A program made the translations under genes and the position numbers. A DNA stretch of 64,000 nt from Sipunculus nudus (lineage: Eukaryota > Annelida > Sipuncula > Golfingiida > Sipunculidae): positions 13,010,839 to 13,074,838 of the forward strand of contig CM049316.1 in assembly GCA_026874595.1 (NCBI GenBank). The letters run 5' to 3'. Every line of letters starts with the position of its first letter. Within the stretch, counting starts at the first letter, position 1. This document shows positions 12,801 through 23,532 of this stretch, one piece after another. The notes beneath the pieces were generated by a model. It was not told the origin of the DNA, did no database searches, and worked only from the letters and a program-made list of their open reading frames with translations.

Positions 12801-15800
12801 ATTTATTAGTCATTATAAAGGAGTATGCATTCATATAATTACAATGGGCGAACATTTCTGTAAACATAAGACTGAACGAACTGGTCTATGTGTGCACACG
12901 CCTATTTATTGCTGGGCTGTTGAGCAATCCTTCCAAGTGTGTGACGAGCTACTCTGAACAATTAACTCAAGCTTATGTAAGGGTTTCCTGGAGAAAAATA
13001 TAACACAATTCAATATTTACAACTCATGGATGGCAATAATCAACTGTATATCTGCTTGTAATCTCTAACCATCATTATAAATTTATTTCCTTAAGGTAGA
13101 TTTTGTGTCCCATCACTTTTTTTTTGGTCCTATCACAAGTTCTCCTTACAGTCAGCAAAAACAAAGGTGCCAAAGAAGGAAGTGTATAAATAAAAGAAAA
13201 ATTAGCCCAAAGTAAGAGGAAATGAGAGAAGACATGAATGAATAGCCAAAAAATTTTGAGTGATGCAATATCTAGTCCAGTGCACGCAGCAATACCTGAT
13301 GTTTACAGGTAACCCAATAGGCAAAAGTGTTCATGTGAACAGATCTCTGGTAACTTTTTTTCACGGAGTCAGCAGCATTGTTGGCAATGCTGTACTTTTA
13401 TACATTTTAATATATCTAATCTGACAGATAACAGAGTCATAACTGATCATCACTTGCTCTGGGAATTAATAGTAAAAATTAAAACCTAACCACGCAACAT
13501 ATTTGCTGCTGCTGGCGTTTGTTGTGTCTAGCAGTCAAATAAAACAGGATGATAAAGTGTTTGCTGGTTTATACAGGATAGCAGAATTCATATCACTTAT
13601 TTGAATTTCTAGAGACAGGAAATCCTAGAAATCACACAAACATGCAAGTAGAATATTATTTTCTAAATAAGAGTTTGTGTCTGGTGAAATAGCCCTTCTG
13701 AATGTAATATCCTGATGCTGGATGTTTGGTTTTACCAAATCCTGCAGATCAGCCACCGCAATCGTTTTAAGGGTTTAAGACCAATCCTTTCGGACATTTT
13801 CTAGACCTTGGGACCTTTCTTTAGGTTGAGTTATAAGTGCTTCTGGGTTGAACCCCTCTTTTCTTAAAACCCTGGACCTGCCTCTGAGATATGCAGAGAA
13901 AATCATTAAAATCATGGAGGACAGTTCCACCCTCCTGTCTCAGTTCTCATACAAGTGAATTGTTTATATGCTTTTAGTTCCTCTCTTCTTTCAAGCCAAG
14001 GTTTAACTGACAGGTCATTCTTCTGACACAGTTTATTTCTTTGGACAAGCCACAAAACAAACAAATATTTTGTTTTAGTTTTTCTTCTAGAAAGCTCAGT
14101 ATCATATCACCATAATGAGACAGACTCCTTCACCGATAATCTAGAGGTGGGAACAAGCACGTTGGTAAATGTGACACTGAAAATTGGCCAACTAAACCCA
14201 GCTGATTTTCAGCCGATTTTGAGAAAATCTGCCCAAAAAATCATACGACAATGTCACTTGATAAAATCGGGTAGAGAGCACATGGCTTAAATCAAGCTTG
14301 CTCACTCGAAAAGTACCCTGTTCACCCTACTTAATTATAATACAGTCACCTTTTACTAGTACAACTGTGAGTGTGTAGAGCAACGTGGGCAGTTCAGATC
14401 AAAATGACAAAAAAAAGCTTACCCTATTTCCATGACTACCACAAAAGGACCATATTACTAAACTCATGGGAACAGATAAAGAATAATTAAAATATAAATG
14501 AAAAGAAAAATGGAGATACACTGGAATAAAATCAAGTTATCATAATATTATATATAATATCATATTGATATTTTTTTGTTCTTTATTTCAGATTGTTGCT
14601 GTCCTAGTGGCTTTGGTTCTGGAATCAGGTAAGATGACATGATTCATGCTGATTTAAGTGTCTGCTGTGATGTCATAATGGTTACCATAGTGATTAAGTC
14701 ACAAATAAGTTCAATCAGAGTTTGTGAATGAAGTAGTTTATGGAAATTTTCTGAAAATATCTAATTCACAATATCTCATATCACTTTTTTTCCAGAACTC
14801 TATATATCTGGAATTTGAGTATTTTACAGTTTATTAATTTTATTATTCTTAAATTGTTATTCCATTTGTGCCAGGTCTGAGTGAACTTTATTAAAAAGAG
14901 ATAAAAGCAGCCTTTTAAAAACTCTTCATTATCATATACTTTTAAATATAATACACTTTACAACTTTTTCAACATCTAGTTTACACATTGTTTATCTTGT
15001 GGTGAATAAATACTCCCATCCCATCAGCTATCAAAAAAACTGAAGGGAAAAATTAACTGAATTGATATAAATGAACTAAAAATTAATTGAAACTATGAGG
15101 AAAATTAAACTGAACTGATTTAAAATATAAATAATGAAATGAATTGGAATTGATGACCGAGTTAGATGGAGCTGAATTGACAAACCAAGTAACTATCCTG
15201 ACATTTTCCTATATATTAATTTCCCAACATCTGGGAAACACAAAAGCAGTCAAACCGAGCAAGGTAAGCAGCTGAAATGTTGCTTAACCCCTCGTATAAA
15301 CTTTTGTGCATCAGCATACTCATTTAGGATTTGTCCAGTTATCAAAAGATTTCAACATTTATTTTACTTCTGAACGGAATCTGAATTGATAAAACATTTA
15401 CTGAATTGGAATGGAAATGCATGATATTTCTCATAAACACAATGAACTGAGTTGTTGTGATTGGATTTTTTTAACTCTTGAATTGGAAACTGAATTGGGA
15501 TTGGAATTTTTGTAATTCTTTAACTGAATAATTAATCGGAATTGAAAAATCTTTACTGACCCCGAGTATGTTAATCATCATTACATCTAAAAGGAGTTAT
15601 GTTGTAAATACATTGTATCAAATTTATATATATGAATATATATATAATCAAAATAATACACATAGAAATTCAATACATCATAGTGAAAGAGCTCAACCAT
15701 GCAGGGGAGCATTAATAATGTATCATATACAGTTATAGTTTTACTTCATGTACTACGGAATTGTTTTGTGAGTACAGCTGACTAGTCTGCTCACTCTTCA

Positions 15801-18493
15801 GGTACTAAAAGAACTGATCAGATATGCAGGTATAGTTTGCCAGAATATGTAGGATTAATCTGGGGTTATTCCGTTCAGTGAGGTTGTCGTTGGGGCCCAG
15901 GTGGCTATTGTGTTGCACTGGGGATTTGTGTGATTACTTAAAGTTACAAAGAAGTTGTTAATTATATTGAAAAAAGTCTCTAGGTTCAGCAATTCTCATG
16001 TTAGGTAATTAAATATATTTCCTGATTTTTTTAAAAATTGCATTATGTTTTGGCCCATAATTTCAAAAAAATACCCAATACTGACCTAATTTTTGGTATG
16101 TTCATAGAAAATGTATGAAAGAATGTGAATACTAAATACGATCAAAAACAGATCAGTGGTTTATATTAGGCAGCCTTGAAGTGTAACAATGGCTTTTTTT
16201 ATGGAAAACGGAGTTTTTTTCCTTAATATCTCAAAAGAACGAAGTCCTAATGACCCAATTTTCGGTATGGTAGGAGATTTTGGGGACATCTAAAATTATG
16301 CCAACAGCCTGGGAAGCACAGAGATGTGCACTGAATGACCTACAGTCATCAAAGTGGACTGCTTGACAATGTAAGGGAATACAACAAGAGCCTCCAAAAA
16401 AATTCAATAACTAGCCTAATTTTGCAGCTTTTATTATCAAATTTCAGACTTTAACAGAATAAATCCTTATATATACATGCTGTGAAAATTAAATCCACAG
16501 TACTTACAGGAAAAAAATGTGCCGTGGCCAAAGTTGGGCAAAATTTAAGGTACCAATTTTATATTTTTGCCAATATTTAAAAAAATTTTAACAGATTTTG
16601 ATCTAATTTTTGGTATACAATTAAATTTTGATTAATTAAAGTTGTATTACTGGAAAAAAGTCCCTACCTTTAACACTTTTGGTCTTAAGTGACCAAATAT
16701 CTTCCTGATTTTTTTACAAAGTCCATTATGTTTGGGCCCATAACTTTTTTAAATTATACAATACTGACTTAATATCTGGCATGTACATAGGAACTATATA
16801 GAGGAATATTTATGGTAAATATGAAGAAAACCAGATGAGTGGTTTTGATATTAGGCAGTCCTGAAGTGTGAAAATAGATTTCTAATAAAAAATTGAGGTT
16901 TTTCCTTAATATCTCGAAGGAACGAAGTCCTATTGACCCAATTTTAGGCATGGTAGGAGATTTTGGGGACATCTAACTGTATGCCGAATTTCATATTCGT
17001 AAGTCCAATGGTGTCGAAATGTGCCAGTCTTACGGACTGCCATCCAGACGGACAGACGACGGACAATGGACCACGACTATAGCTCAGATGACTTATAGTC
17101 AGCTGAGCTGATAATATTGGAGAAAAGTTCCTGCCATTCCTGGCTAAGTATTTTCCCCCAGACCATAAGTTGCATAAAATACTGAAACACTGTGAAACTC
17201 AGCTACAGCTGCATGCCAAGCATGAAACAGATAATATCGGCACACAACCAAAGACTCCTCAGACATGAAAGAGAGAAAGAACTATGGAACCTGGGTCTCG
17301 ACGCTCAGCTACATTTGTCTATAAGGTTATATGTTTATGAGGTTTTCCAAAATATTGGTCCTGTGATCAGTTTGAAGCCAACCTGTCTACCCAAACTGGA
17401 ATTATCATCCATAAACTAATTTGTGAATGGATGGGCCCTGTGACCTTAACCTTTGACCTTGTGATCCCAAAATCAAAAGGAAACTTCCCCTATTGGCAGG
17501 TGCACAACATGTTAATAATGGAAAAATTGAGATGAAAAGTTTGGCTTAAAATGCATCCACAATCTTTCTAAAGTAGTGGGTCCTGTGACCTTGACCTTTG
17601 ATCCCATGACCCCAAAATCAACAGTTCTTACTTTAGTGGTGAGCCATATATAAGTCAAGTTTGAAACCAATATTTCAAACCAAACTGGCATTATTATCTG
17701 GAAACTAATATGTTGATTGATGGCCCCCATGACCTTGACCTTGTGACCCCAAAATCTATAAGTTACTTCCACTATTGGCAGGTGAGCAAAATCAGGAAGA
17801 TAGAATGTTTGGGACAGAAAGTTTGACTAAAGATACATCAACAACCTTTTTCAAGAAGTGGGTCCTGTGACCTTGACCTTTTGCCTTATGACCCCAAAAT
17901 CAAAAGGATTCTTTCATTATTGGTGGGTCATATATAAGTCAAAATTGAAACCAATATGTCAATCCAAACTGGATTATCATCCAGAAACAAATATGTGGAC
18001 AGATGGGCCCCTGTGACGATCACCTTTGACCTTGTGACCCCCAAATCAATCAGTTTCTTCCCCTATTGGCAGCTCAGCTATATGTGCAAGATGGAAGGTT
18101 TTGGATAAAAAGTTTGGCTTAAAATGCATCCACAATCTTTCTAAATAAGTGGACACTGTGACCTTGACCTTTGACCTCATTTTACCCACATATCTGATCA
18201 GTTCAGTTAGTACCTGAAGAGTGACCAGCTGGTCAGCTGTACTCACAAAACAGTTCTGTAGTACATGAAGTAAAACTAACTGTATATGATACACAGATAT
18301 GATACACAGAGGAAGTTGGGGATCCCTGTTAGCTCAGTGGTAGAGCAGATGACCGGCAATCAGAGGGTCATGGGTTCAATTCCCATAGGGGGTGATCTGA
18401 CTTTTTCTGTGTATTCTTGTTCTATATCTCTATGAGATGGACCAGCATGGACATTCAAACATCTCTCTGTATATGATACATTAAATATATAAT

Positions 18494-18539
<46 letters not shown>

Positions 18540-21500
18540 TATGATTATTGTATCCAGTGGATGCTAAGAGGTACTGCAGAGAAGATACTGACTGCAACAG
18601 CCTGGGAAATGATCTGATCTGTGTCAAAAGTTTTTGCGACTTTGGCATCTGCTCTTGCCCAAGAAGCACTGTTTCTCGTTGGCTTGGCTCAGAGCGGCTA
18701 TTCAAATGTGTACCATGTGAGTATTTATATAGCTGTTGATCATATATTCATTTTTTTTGTATCTACTGATTATCATATATATGTTGGATTTATTTAATTA
18801 AAACAAATTGATATACAATCATTTTATTGAATTTTGATATATTTTAGTCCTAAACCTATCTATGAAAGCAACATTAAGTGAGCAAATTAGAATCAGCTAA
18901 TTTTTTGCTGAGCTCTTTGTTAAGCCCCCTGACCTAGGTCTACAACACAAAGTTGCACCCTCTATACCAAGAAAAGAAGTGGTACTGGTTAATATTGACA
19001 TCAGCAAGCTGGTAAACAATACATCTTATATCAATATCTTATCAACTTGAACGTCTTGGCATGGCTGCATGGGTGGTAATTAAGTACTCCCCCCTCCCTC
19101 CAGTAAGACCTGAGATATACTACAGGAATGAATTAGAAATCTGCATTCTAATTAATGCAAGCCTCTGCCATTCACTTATTTGGCCCACATTCCCGGGTTC
19201 ATCCCAGAATAGTGAGTATTCCCTGATGACATTCCCTAATCCAGACCTGATGTTCTGGATCCAGACCTGATGTTCTGGATCCAAACCAAAATGTTATCAA
19301 TTCTTCATTGGGCCTCAAAAATTATTTTTCTGTATTTGATTAGAGATTATGTATGTATTTCAGTGAAGAAGATTGGAGAGTCTTGTTTGTATTTGATTAG
19401 AGATTATGTATGTATTTCAGTGAAGAAGATCGGAGAGTCTTGCTCCACTGACGGAGATGCAGGTGTGTGTGGTGCAACTGATTCAGAGTGTGTTGATGGT
19501 ACCTGTCGATGCCGAAATAACTACTACTCTATTTGGGGAGGGGAGCTCTGTGTAGATGGGACAAATGCTGCGAAGCACAATGGGTATGGAGAATCATGCA
19601 GTACCAGTATTGGAGAATGCAATCTTGGAGGAGGTGCTGGCACATGTGCATCTGGGATCACTGGTAGCAACAACTGGCATAATGAAATCACTGCTTTTGA
19701 TTACCCTACCTGTGCGTGTCCTAACTTTCAGGTTCTGGAGATCAGTAACGCATACGATTCATTTGAGTACATTGGCCGAAAAAAACCTAAGTGCAGGGAC
19801 AGTGAGTATTATTCAAATTATCATTCAGCTGAAAATGTTTGTGCATGTGTATGAAATATCATGTGTCCATGAGTTAATATGCATACAGTGCAACTGGACT
19901 TTCCAAGCAAGATGATGTCTGTCCAGTGTTTTTTAGATCACCTGTTAGACTCACTGAACCACTGTACACTCCTTTAAGTTCACACACATTTGCACACATG
20001 TTTTTGGAGTATTTCTCTCATATATATATGTACTAATTACACAAACTAGTCTTGCAGCATTTTTACACCCATGCATATACCATTACACAGTTTATACCCT
20101 CAGGGGTAAATGAAAAAACACCCAGTTACAGTGATCATCTTTCAATTAAATTTATAATCATTAATCAATCATCAGTAAGAGCTATAAATGCATATATCTG
20201 TTAAATACAAAAAACAGCTGATTACTTTTAACTTATTTAACTAATTTATAATTTTGTGAGAATCATCTTTCAGGGATGCAGATGAGACTATGTTAAGGTA
20301 TCATTATTGTGAAAAACCCTGTATCTAACTCAATCTAAAGGTTGTTTAAATAATTAATATTTAAAATTTTATTTTTCAACAAAAAAGAACACACAACAGA
20401 GGAAAAAAAATGTTTTTTTTTGTAATTGTCATGTACGAAGTAACGAAATGAAAATGGTCATTTTAATCTACTGAAATCTTTTTATGACTCGATTTTTTCA
20501 TGTGTTTGTAGGGCGAATTGGGGAGTTCTGCCTGACAGACAATGACTGCAGTCGAATTCCAACACCTGGCGGAGACCATGCTCAGTGCAGTAACAACAAG
20601 TGTGAATGCAGGTCTGGTGCCTTCCCGAACTATGCGGGGACCACATGTGAAAATGGCACTGGTAAATACCAAGTGAATCACTTGAAACCTATCTGAATAT
20701 CAGTGCTGAGTGCTTAACTATATTTTATGTAAATAGTTTAAATCTGTTGAAAAAAGCACTAAAAATGTCTGATAAAGAATTAAAAAAAATTATAATACTT
20801 GCTAAATAAATATGAAACATCTGAGGCATGAGAAGACCTGTTTCCTGTTAAAAATGTACCAAACTTTAAAAATGTAGTAACTTAAGCACTGTTCTCTGAC
20901 CCTTTCTCAGACAGCAGCAGTTGACTGGTCTCCTTTATCACCCATCACTGACTGAGACTAGCTGTCACAAAATGTACAGCATTCTCTTATTGAGGCTAGC
21001 TGTCACAAGATGTACAGCATGATCTTAAATTGTCACAAAATGTACAACATTCTCTAACTGAGACTGTCACCAAATGTACAGCATCATCTGATACTGACAC
21101 AAAATATGTAACATTATCTCACGGAGACTTCACAGAATGTACAGCATTAGCTTACTGAGAGTTCACAAAATGTACGTCATTGTCTGAAACTGTCACAACA
21201 TTATCTAACTGAGACTGTCACAAAATGTCCAGTATTAATCAACTGTCAAAAATGAATGTACAGTCAAAAAATGTACATTATTATCTTACTGAGACTCACA
21301 AAAGGTCTAGCATTATCTAACCTGGACTGTCACAAAATGTCCAACTTAACCTATCTGAGACTGTCACAAAATGTACAGCGATATTTAACTGAAATATTAT
21401 CTGTCACTTATATATCACCTTATCTTAGATTGTCACATATAGATATAAATATTTACTAAACAAACTATATACTTAACTGAGATTCTCACAAACCATAAAT

Positions 21501-23532
21501 AATTTCCTGCAAAAATATGTCAAAATAAGTAATACTAGTATGTTTTTTTTGTTTTTTTTTTGCAGCTCTCACCACTGTTGGAGCAAATTGTGCAGGAACT
21601 GGGCACACTTCTGGTACCTTCTGTGATGGGTCACTAGGTCTGATATGTGCTGCTCCCCTCTGTCAGATCTATGAGAGTGGTACTTATCCAGCTGATCTGA
21701 AATGCATCTGTGGGCCTGGTTATACTACCAATGGGAATTCATGTGAGAGAAGTATGTACAGAGACAAACCTGTTTTGGAGTTATCACATGACCAATACAC
21801 AATGATATAAGGGTCCCATTCTGATATCTGACATACAATGAATGCAGATAACCTTTTGAACCTTTTATATGATTAAGCCAAAACACACAAATCCAACAGC
21901 ACATAGGCTTACTGTTTTGTCTGTATATAACCAACGTTTTTATATTATGTGGGGGTTCTGCCATAAATGCCCATAATGACCTTCCATCATATTTACAAGG
22001 ACATCTAGTGCATGGCAAATCAGATGAGCAAGAGATTTGCAAATGACAAAAGATGCTGTCACCAACAACAGCTAGTGCACACTCAACTGATTTGTTTGTC
22101 AACATGGCCACATGTAGCCTTGTTTACTACCAGCATATAAAAAAACAAAGGCAGGAATCAGCCACAGGGGCATATTATAAGAATTTTTTTATTATATGAA
22201 ATAACTTAAGTAAGGCAGGAATCATATTAATTCAAGTGTATATATATAGCTGTCTTTAAATTCAAGTCACACTGAAAACATTCTGAAACCACATCTGGAT
22301 ATTCAAAATGATCACTACAGTTTGTCAAAATAAACGAAAACTTAGGCTAATTAGCAGTTCTTTTGCTCATTTTCTGAGAACCACAATGGTCACAATGTAC
22401 CAGTAATGAATTTTTATTATGTATTCAGTAAATATGTGTGCCAGGAATACCAGTTGACTTACTATGTTAACTCTTGCATCCAGAAGTATGGAAGTAATTA
22501 AACGGTGCAAGTTACAAAATACAGTGTTATTTTCCTATACAAAGTGGGTGTTATTCTATTTTCCATATTTTTAGCCCTACATATGGGGACAGTGCACCCC
22601 CTCTAAATTTGGTCCTGAAAATGCATGAAGGCTGCATGGATATTTATCTTACATCTTCTAAAATATTCCAAGTTAATAATCAGCAAATTAAAATTAATGT
22701 TTACGCAGTTTTCATAAAAAATTATATTCTCAACTACTAGATGTTCTAGCATGATAAACAGTCACATATCTGATGCATACAAAATTTGGTTTAATAACTG
22801 GTTTTGAACTGTTTTGTATTTGTATTGTAAAAAAATGAATATTTGTCTGACCCTCAAATGACATATATGGCTTTGTTGCAGGAGTTATTGGAAGTTCATG
22901 CCGTGGAGACAAAGATTGTGAAAAGGCAGGAACAAATGTGATATGCGTGGATGGTACATGCCAGTCAGGTCAGTTCTAATTCTAATCTTTGTCATATGTA
23001 CCTCCTGTATACATACAAGCTGCTAAAAAAATTTGTAAGACCACATATGCTCATGTCAAGCAGAATTACAAATATATCTTTAATCATACATATATCAATA
23101 TGCAAATTAAACTTTTACAATATTTGTAATTAAATTACATTGTAATAGTTAATGTGTAAGTTGGCTGATAGTGATTTATGATATATAAAAATATGATATA
23201 TCAAAATATTAAGTTATTTATGCATTTGCATGCCCTGTTGGATGTGTCTCAAAGTAAAATAAAGAAATCAGAAAGAACATAAGAGTACCACTTATTTGAC
23301 AAATATTTAACATCTAAGTTATCACTAGATGATAATTGTAGACTGCTTTAACTGTTTTATCAAGACTGGCTGTTAAACTTAATTATTCCACTGGAACTGA
23401 ATACATGTGGAACAAATGAAACTTATGACCAATTCAAGTATCTGTTGTATTTTCACTGCAGGTGCCAGTGCCCTGGCTGTTACCATGGTGATCCTTGTAG
23501 CCTCCTTCCTGCTCACAGTCTCCTTCAACTAG
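9817..23532 (+). CDS. Gene 1: secreted, probably GPI-anchored cysteine-rich multi-module protein, 8 exons, 361 aa
   Basis: Exons are 9817-9831, 14592-14628, 18558-18716, 19421-19801, 20512-20661, 21566-21751, 22882-22968 and 23462-23532, all with GT-AG introns. The first intron is phase 0 and the rest are phase 1. Residues 1-17 form a signal peptide (METKM then IVAVLVALVLES) with likely cleavage after VDA. Residues 18-338 are cysteine-rich modules with 36 cysteines whose spacing resembles EB/EGF-like modules (DxDC, GxCxC). One N-glycosylation sequon, NGT, sits at the exon 5/6 boundary. Residues 339-361 are a hydrophobic tail ending SFN with no basic cytoplasmic residues, which fits a GPI signal. 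The start was chosen because it follows a TATA box by about 100 bp and is shared by all three paralogues. Exon structure is seen in the sequence; family assignment is by pattern only. Automatic annotation of similar genes might say 'prion-like-(Q/N-rich) domain-bearing protein' or 'multiple EGF-like'. The function is unknown. Confidence 0.88.
9832..14591 (+). other. Gene 1 intron 1
   Basis: It is 4760 bp, against 2867 bp in gene 2, and most of the excess is the TIR element at 12411-14286. Around 10478-10560 is a MITE-like sequence (AATAAGACTACC...GAGTGGTCTTATTA) also present at 37566 and related to the 17-bp minisatellite at 55.3 kb. The rest aligns with gene 2 intron 1. I see no exon in it. 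Confidence 0.6.
12411..14286. mobile_element. Non-autonomous TIR DNA transposon in gene 1 intron 1
   Basis: Gene 2 lacks this 1.88-kb block, so it is an insertion. The first 33 bp (GCCAGCGGCTCAC... TTTATCAGCTGA) match the reverse complement of the last 33 bp at about 24 positions, giving degenerate terminal inverted repeats. Subterminal AATCAGCCAATTTTG and AATCGGCTG stretches are also partly inverted. No transposase ORF is visible and target duplications are unclear. Confidence 0.6.
14592..14628 (+). CDS. Gene 1 exon 2 (signal peptide core)
   Basis: The exon is 37 nt, encodes residues 6-17 (IVAVLVALVLES) and ends in phase 1 at TCAG before GTAAGATG. The acceptor is TTTATTTCAG. It supplies the hydrophobic core of the signal peptide. 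Gene 2 encodes FLAVLVVFVLAS and gene 3 IVAIAICIFAT in the same place. Confidence 0.85.
15960..17112 (+). repeat. Copy of the hairpin-ended dispersed family inside the intron 2 element
   Basis: It aligns with parts of 2580-3201 and 28380-29005 (GCAATTCTCATGTTA, TTAATATCTCAAAAGAACG), in two partly overlapping passes (15960-16310 and 16430-17112). It ends with GGACGGACAGACGAC-type sequence and the TAGCTCAG...CTGAGCT hairpin. It is non-coding. Confidence 0.65.
17430..18180 (+). repeat. ~285-bp tandem repeats with TGACCTTGACC blocks
   Basis: Units begin near 17430, 17716 and 18002 (GATGGGCCC.TGTGACC). Each contains CCTATTGGCAGGTG-like and AGTTTGGCTTAAAATGCATC-like segments. Short minus-strand reading frames here share KVKVTGPTTLERLWMHF-like peptides only because the DNA repeats. 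Confidence 0.6.
18294..18466 (+). mobile_element. tRNA-derived SINE
   Basis: It carries a pol III box A (TAGCTCAGTGG, 18330-18340) and a perfect box B (GGTTCAATTCC, 18373-18383) with a good T-arm (ATGGG/CCCAT), but the acceptor and anticodon stems pair poorly. It is flanked by 14-bp direct repeats CTGTATATGATACA at 18280-18293 and 18467-18480, the expected target-site duplication. A real tRNA gene is less likely because the stems are broken. Confidence 0.62.
18491..18545. repeat. (TA)n microsatellite next to gene 1 exon 3
   Basis: A TA dinucleotide run ends about 15 bp before the exon 3 acceptor. It is likely polymorphic in length and close enough to influence branch-point and polypyrimidine use. 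Confidence 0.8.
18558..18716 (+). CDS. Gene 1 exon 3 (N-terminal 7-Cys module)
   Basis: It encodes residues 18-70, starting VDAKRYC just after the signal peptide. Seven cysteines include the GICSC pattern, followed by the motif RWLGSERLFKC that is nearly fixed in all three genes. Both ends are phase 1 (donor GTGAGT). The protein sequence is identical to gene 2 exon 3, with only silent differences seen, and about two thirds like gene 3. The odd cysteine count means one may pair with another module. Confidence 0.93.
19241..19280 (+). repeat. 20-bp tandem duplication in gene 1 intron 3
   Basis: CCAGACCTGATGTTCTGGAT occurs twice in a row. Gene 2 has a single copy at the matching place, so the duplication is specific to gene 1. 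Confidence 0.9.
19332..19440 (+). repeat. 57-bp tandem duplication spanning the exon 4 splice acceptor
   Basis: The intron end and first coding bases (TGTATTTGATTAGAGATTAT through GGAGAGTCTTG) are repeated at a 57-bp interval, giving acceptors at 19361-19363 and 19418-19420. The interval is a multiple of three and open, so either acceptor keeps the frame. Gene 2 has one copy. Confidence 0.92.
19421..19801 (+). CDS. Gene 1 exon 4 (double module, 12 Cys)
   Basis: It encodes residues 71-197. The first half (KKIGESC to GGELC) holds six cysteines and is nearly identical in DNA to gene 2. The second half (GESCSTSIG to KPKC) holds six more and differs a good deal. FDYPTCACPN and ISNAY are conserved in all three genes, with TCSCPN and ISNWY in gene 3. 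A 57-bp tandem duplication places an equivalent acceptor at 19361-19363. Using it would start the exon at 19364 and add 19 residues in frame. Confidence 0.9.
20512..20661 (+). CDS. Gene 1 exon 5 (6-Cys EB-like module)
   Basis: It encodes residues 198-247 with the pattern GEFCLTDNDC...QC...KCECRSG...TC, a typical six-cysteine EB/EGF-like spacing. Acceptor TTTGTAG, donor GTAAAT, phase 1 at both ends. It ends in the glycosylation sequon NGT shared by the three paralogues. It is one codon shorter than gene 2 exon 5 (TPGG against TFPAG). Confidence 0.9.
20930..21480 (+). repeat. Degenerate ~30-37-bp minisatellite in gene 1 intron 5
   Basis: About a dozen diverged copies of a unit like ACTGTCACAAAATGTACAGC plus ATTATCTTACTGAG fill the intron between exons 5 and 6. 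Gene 2 intron 5 has a shorter array at about 45485-45730, so copy number has changed since the duplication. Confidence 0.75.
21566..21751 (+). CDS. Gene 1 exon 6 (7-Cys module, most diverged)
   Basis: It encodes residues 248-309 with seven cysteines. FCDGSLGLIC and CICGPGYTTNGNSC match the gene 2 frame, but the middle (YESGTYPADLK) is two codons longer and unlike the ETAP sequence shared by genes 2 and 3, so the gene 1 version looks derived. The acceptor follows a T-rich tract ending TTTGCAG; donor GTATGT. Confidence 0.9.
21752..22881 (+). other. Gene 1 intron 6 with a dispersed-repeat insertion
   Basis: It is 1130 bp against 391 bp in gene 2. The extra part, about 21880-22130, resembles 60405-60660 in gene 3 intron 2 (TATATTATGTGGGGG, AAGGACATCT, TTTGTTTGTCAACAT), so it is a dispersed repeat of about 200-250 bp. 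No exon is seen. Confidence 0.55.
22882..22968 (+). CDS. Gene 1 exon 7 (short 4-Cys module)
   Basis: It encodes residues 310-338, VIGSSCRGDKDCEKAG then ICVDGTCQS, the first four cysteines of an EB-like pattern. Phase 1 at both ends. It lies directly before the C-terminal hydrophobic exon, so its SG residues are candidates for the GPI attachment site. Confidence 0.88.
23462..23532 (+). CDS. Gene 1 exon 8 (hydrophobic C-terminus, stop)
   Basis: It encodes residues 339-361, beginning GASALAVTMV and ending LLTVSFN before TAG. About 18 hydrophobic residues run almost to the stop with no positive residues after them, as in GPI-anchor signals. A single-pass membrane anchor with no cytoplasmic tail is the alternative. 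Gene 2 differs by one residue (V to I). Confidence 0.9.

Larger units (their letters stand above)
15719..18293. mobile_element. 2.6-kb element with ~105-bp terminal inverted repeats, gene 1 intron 2
   Basis: 15719-15826 is nearly the reverse complement of 18189-18293; shared landmarks include TACCTGAAGAGTGA and GTACTCACAAAAC. Gene 2 intron 2 lacks the whole block. Inside are fragments of the GGACGGAC/hairpin repeat family (about 15960-17110) and 2-3 tandem copies of a ~285-bp unit rich in TGACCTTGACCTTTGAC (about 17430-18180). No transposase ORF is seen, so it is a composite, non-autonomous element. Confidence 0.65.

Noticed and set aside
18321-18395. Functional tRNA gene
   Set aside because: Boxes A and B are good, but acceptor and anticodon stems mispair and position 33 is not T; target duplications favour a SINE.
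18481-18705. Minus-strand frame across gene 1 exon 3 (also at 40996-41205)
   Set aside because: It is the antisense shadow of the conserved exon 3; the tail is a TA microsatellite translation.
19364-19420. Treating the duplicated 57 bp as certainly coding
   Set aside because: Genes 2 and 3 have no equivalent residues, so the downstream acceptor is the default; the longer form is only a possibility.
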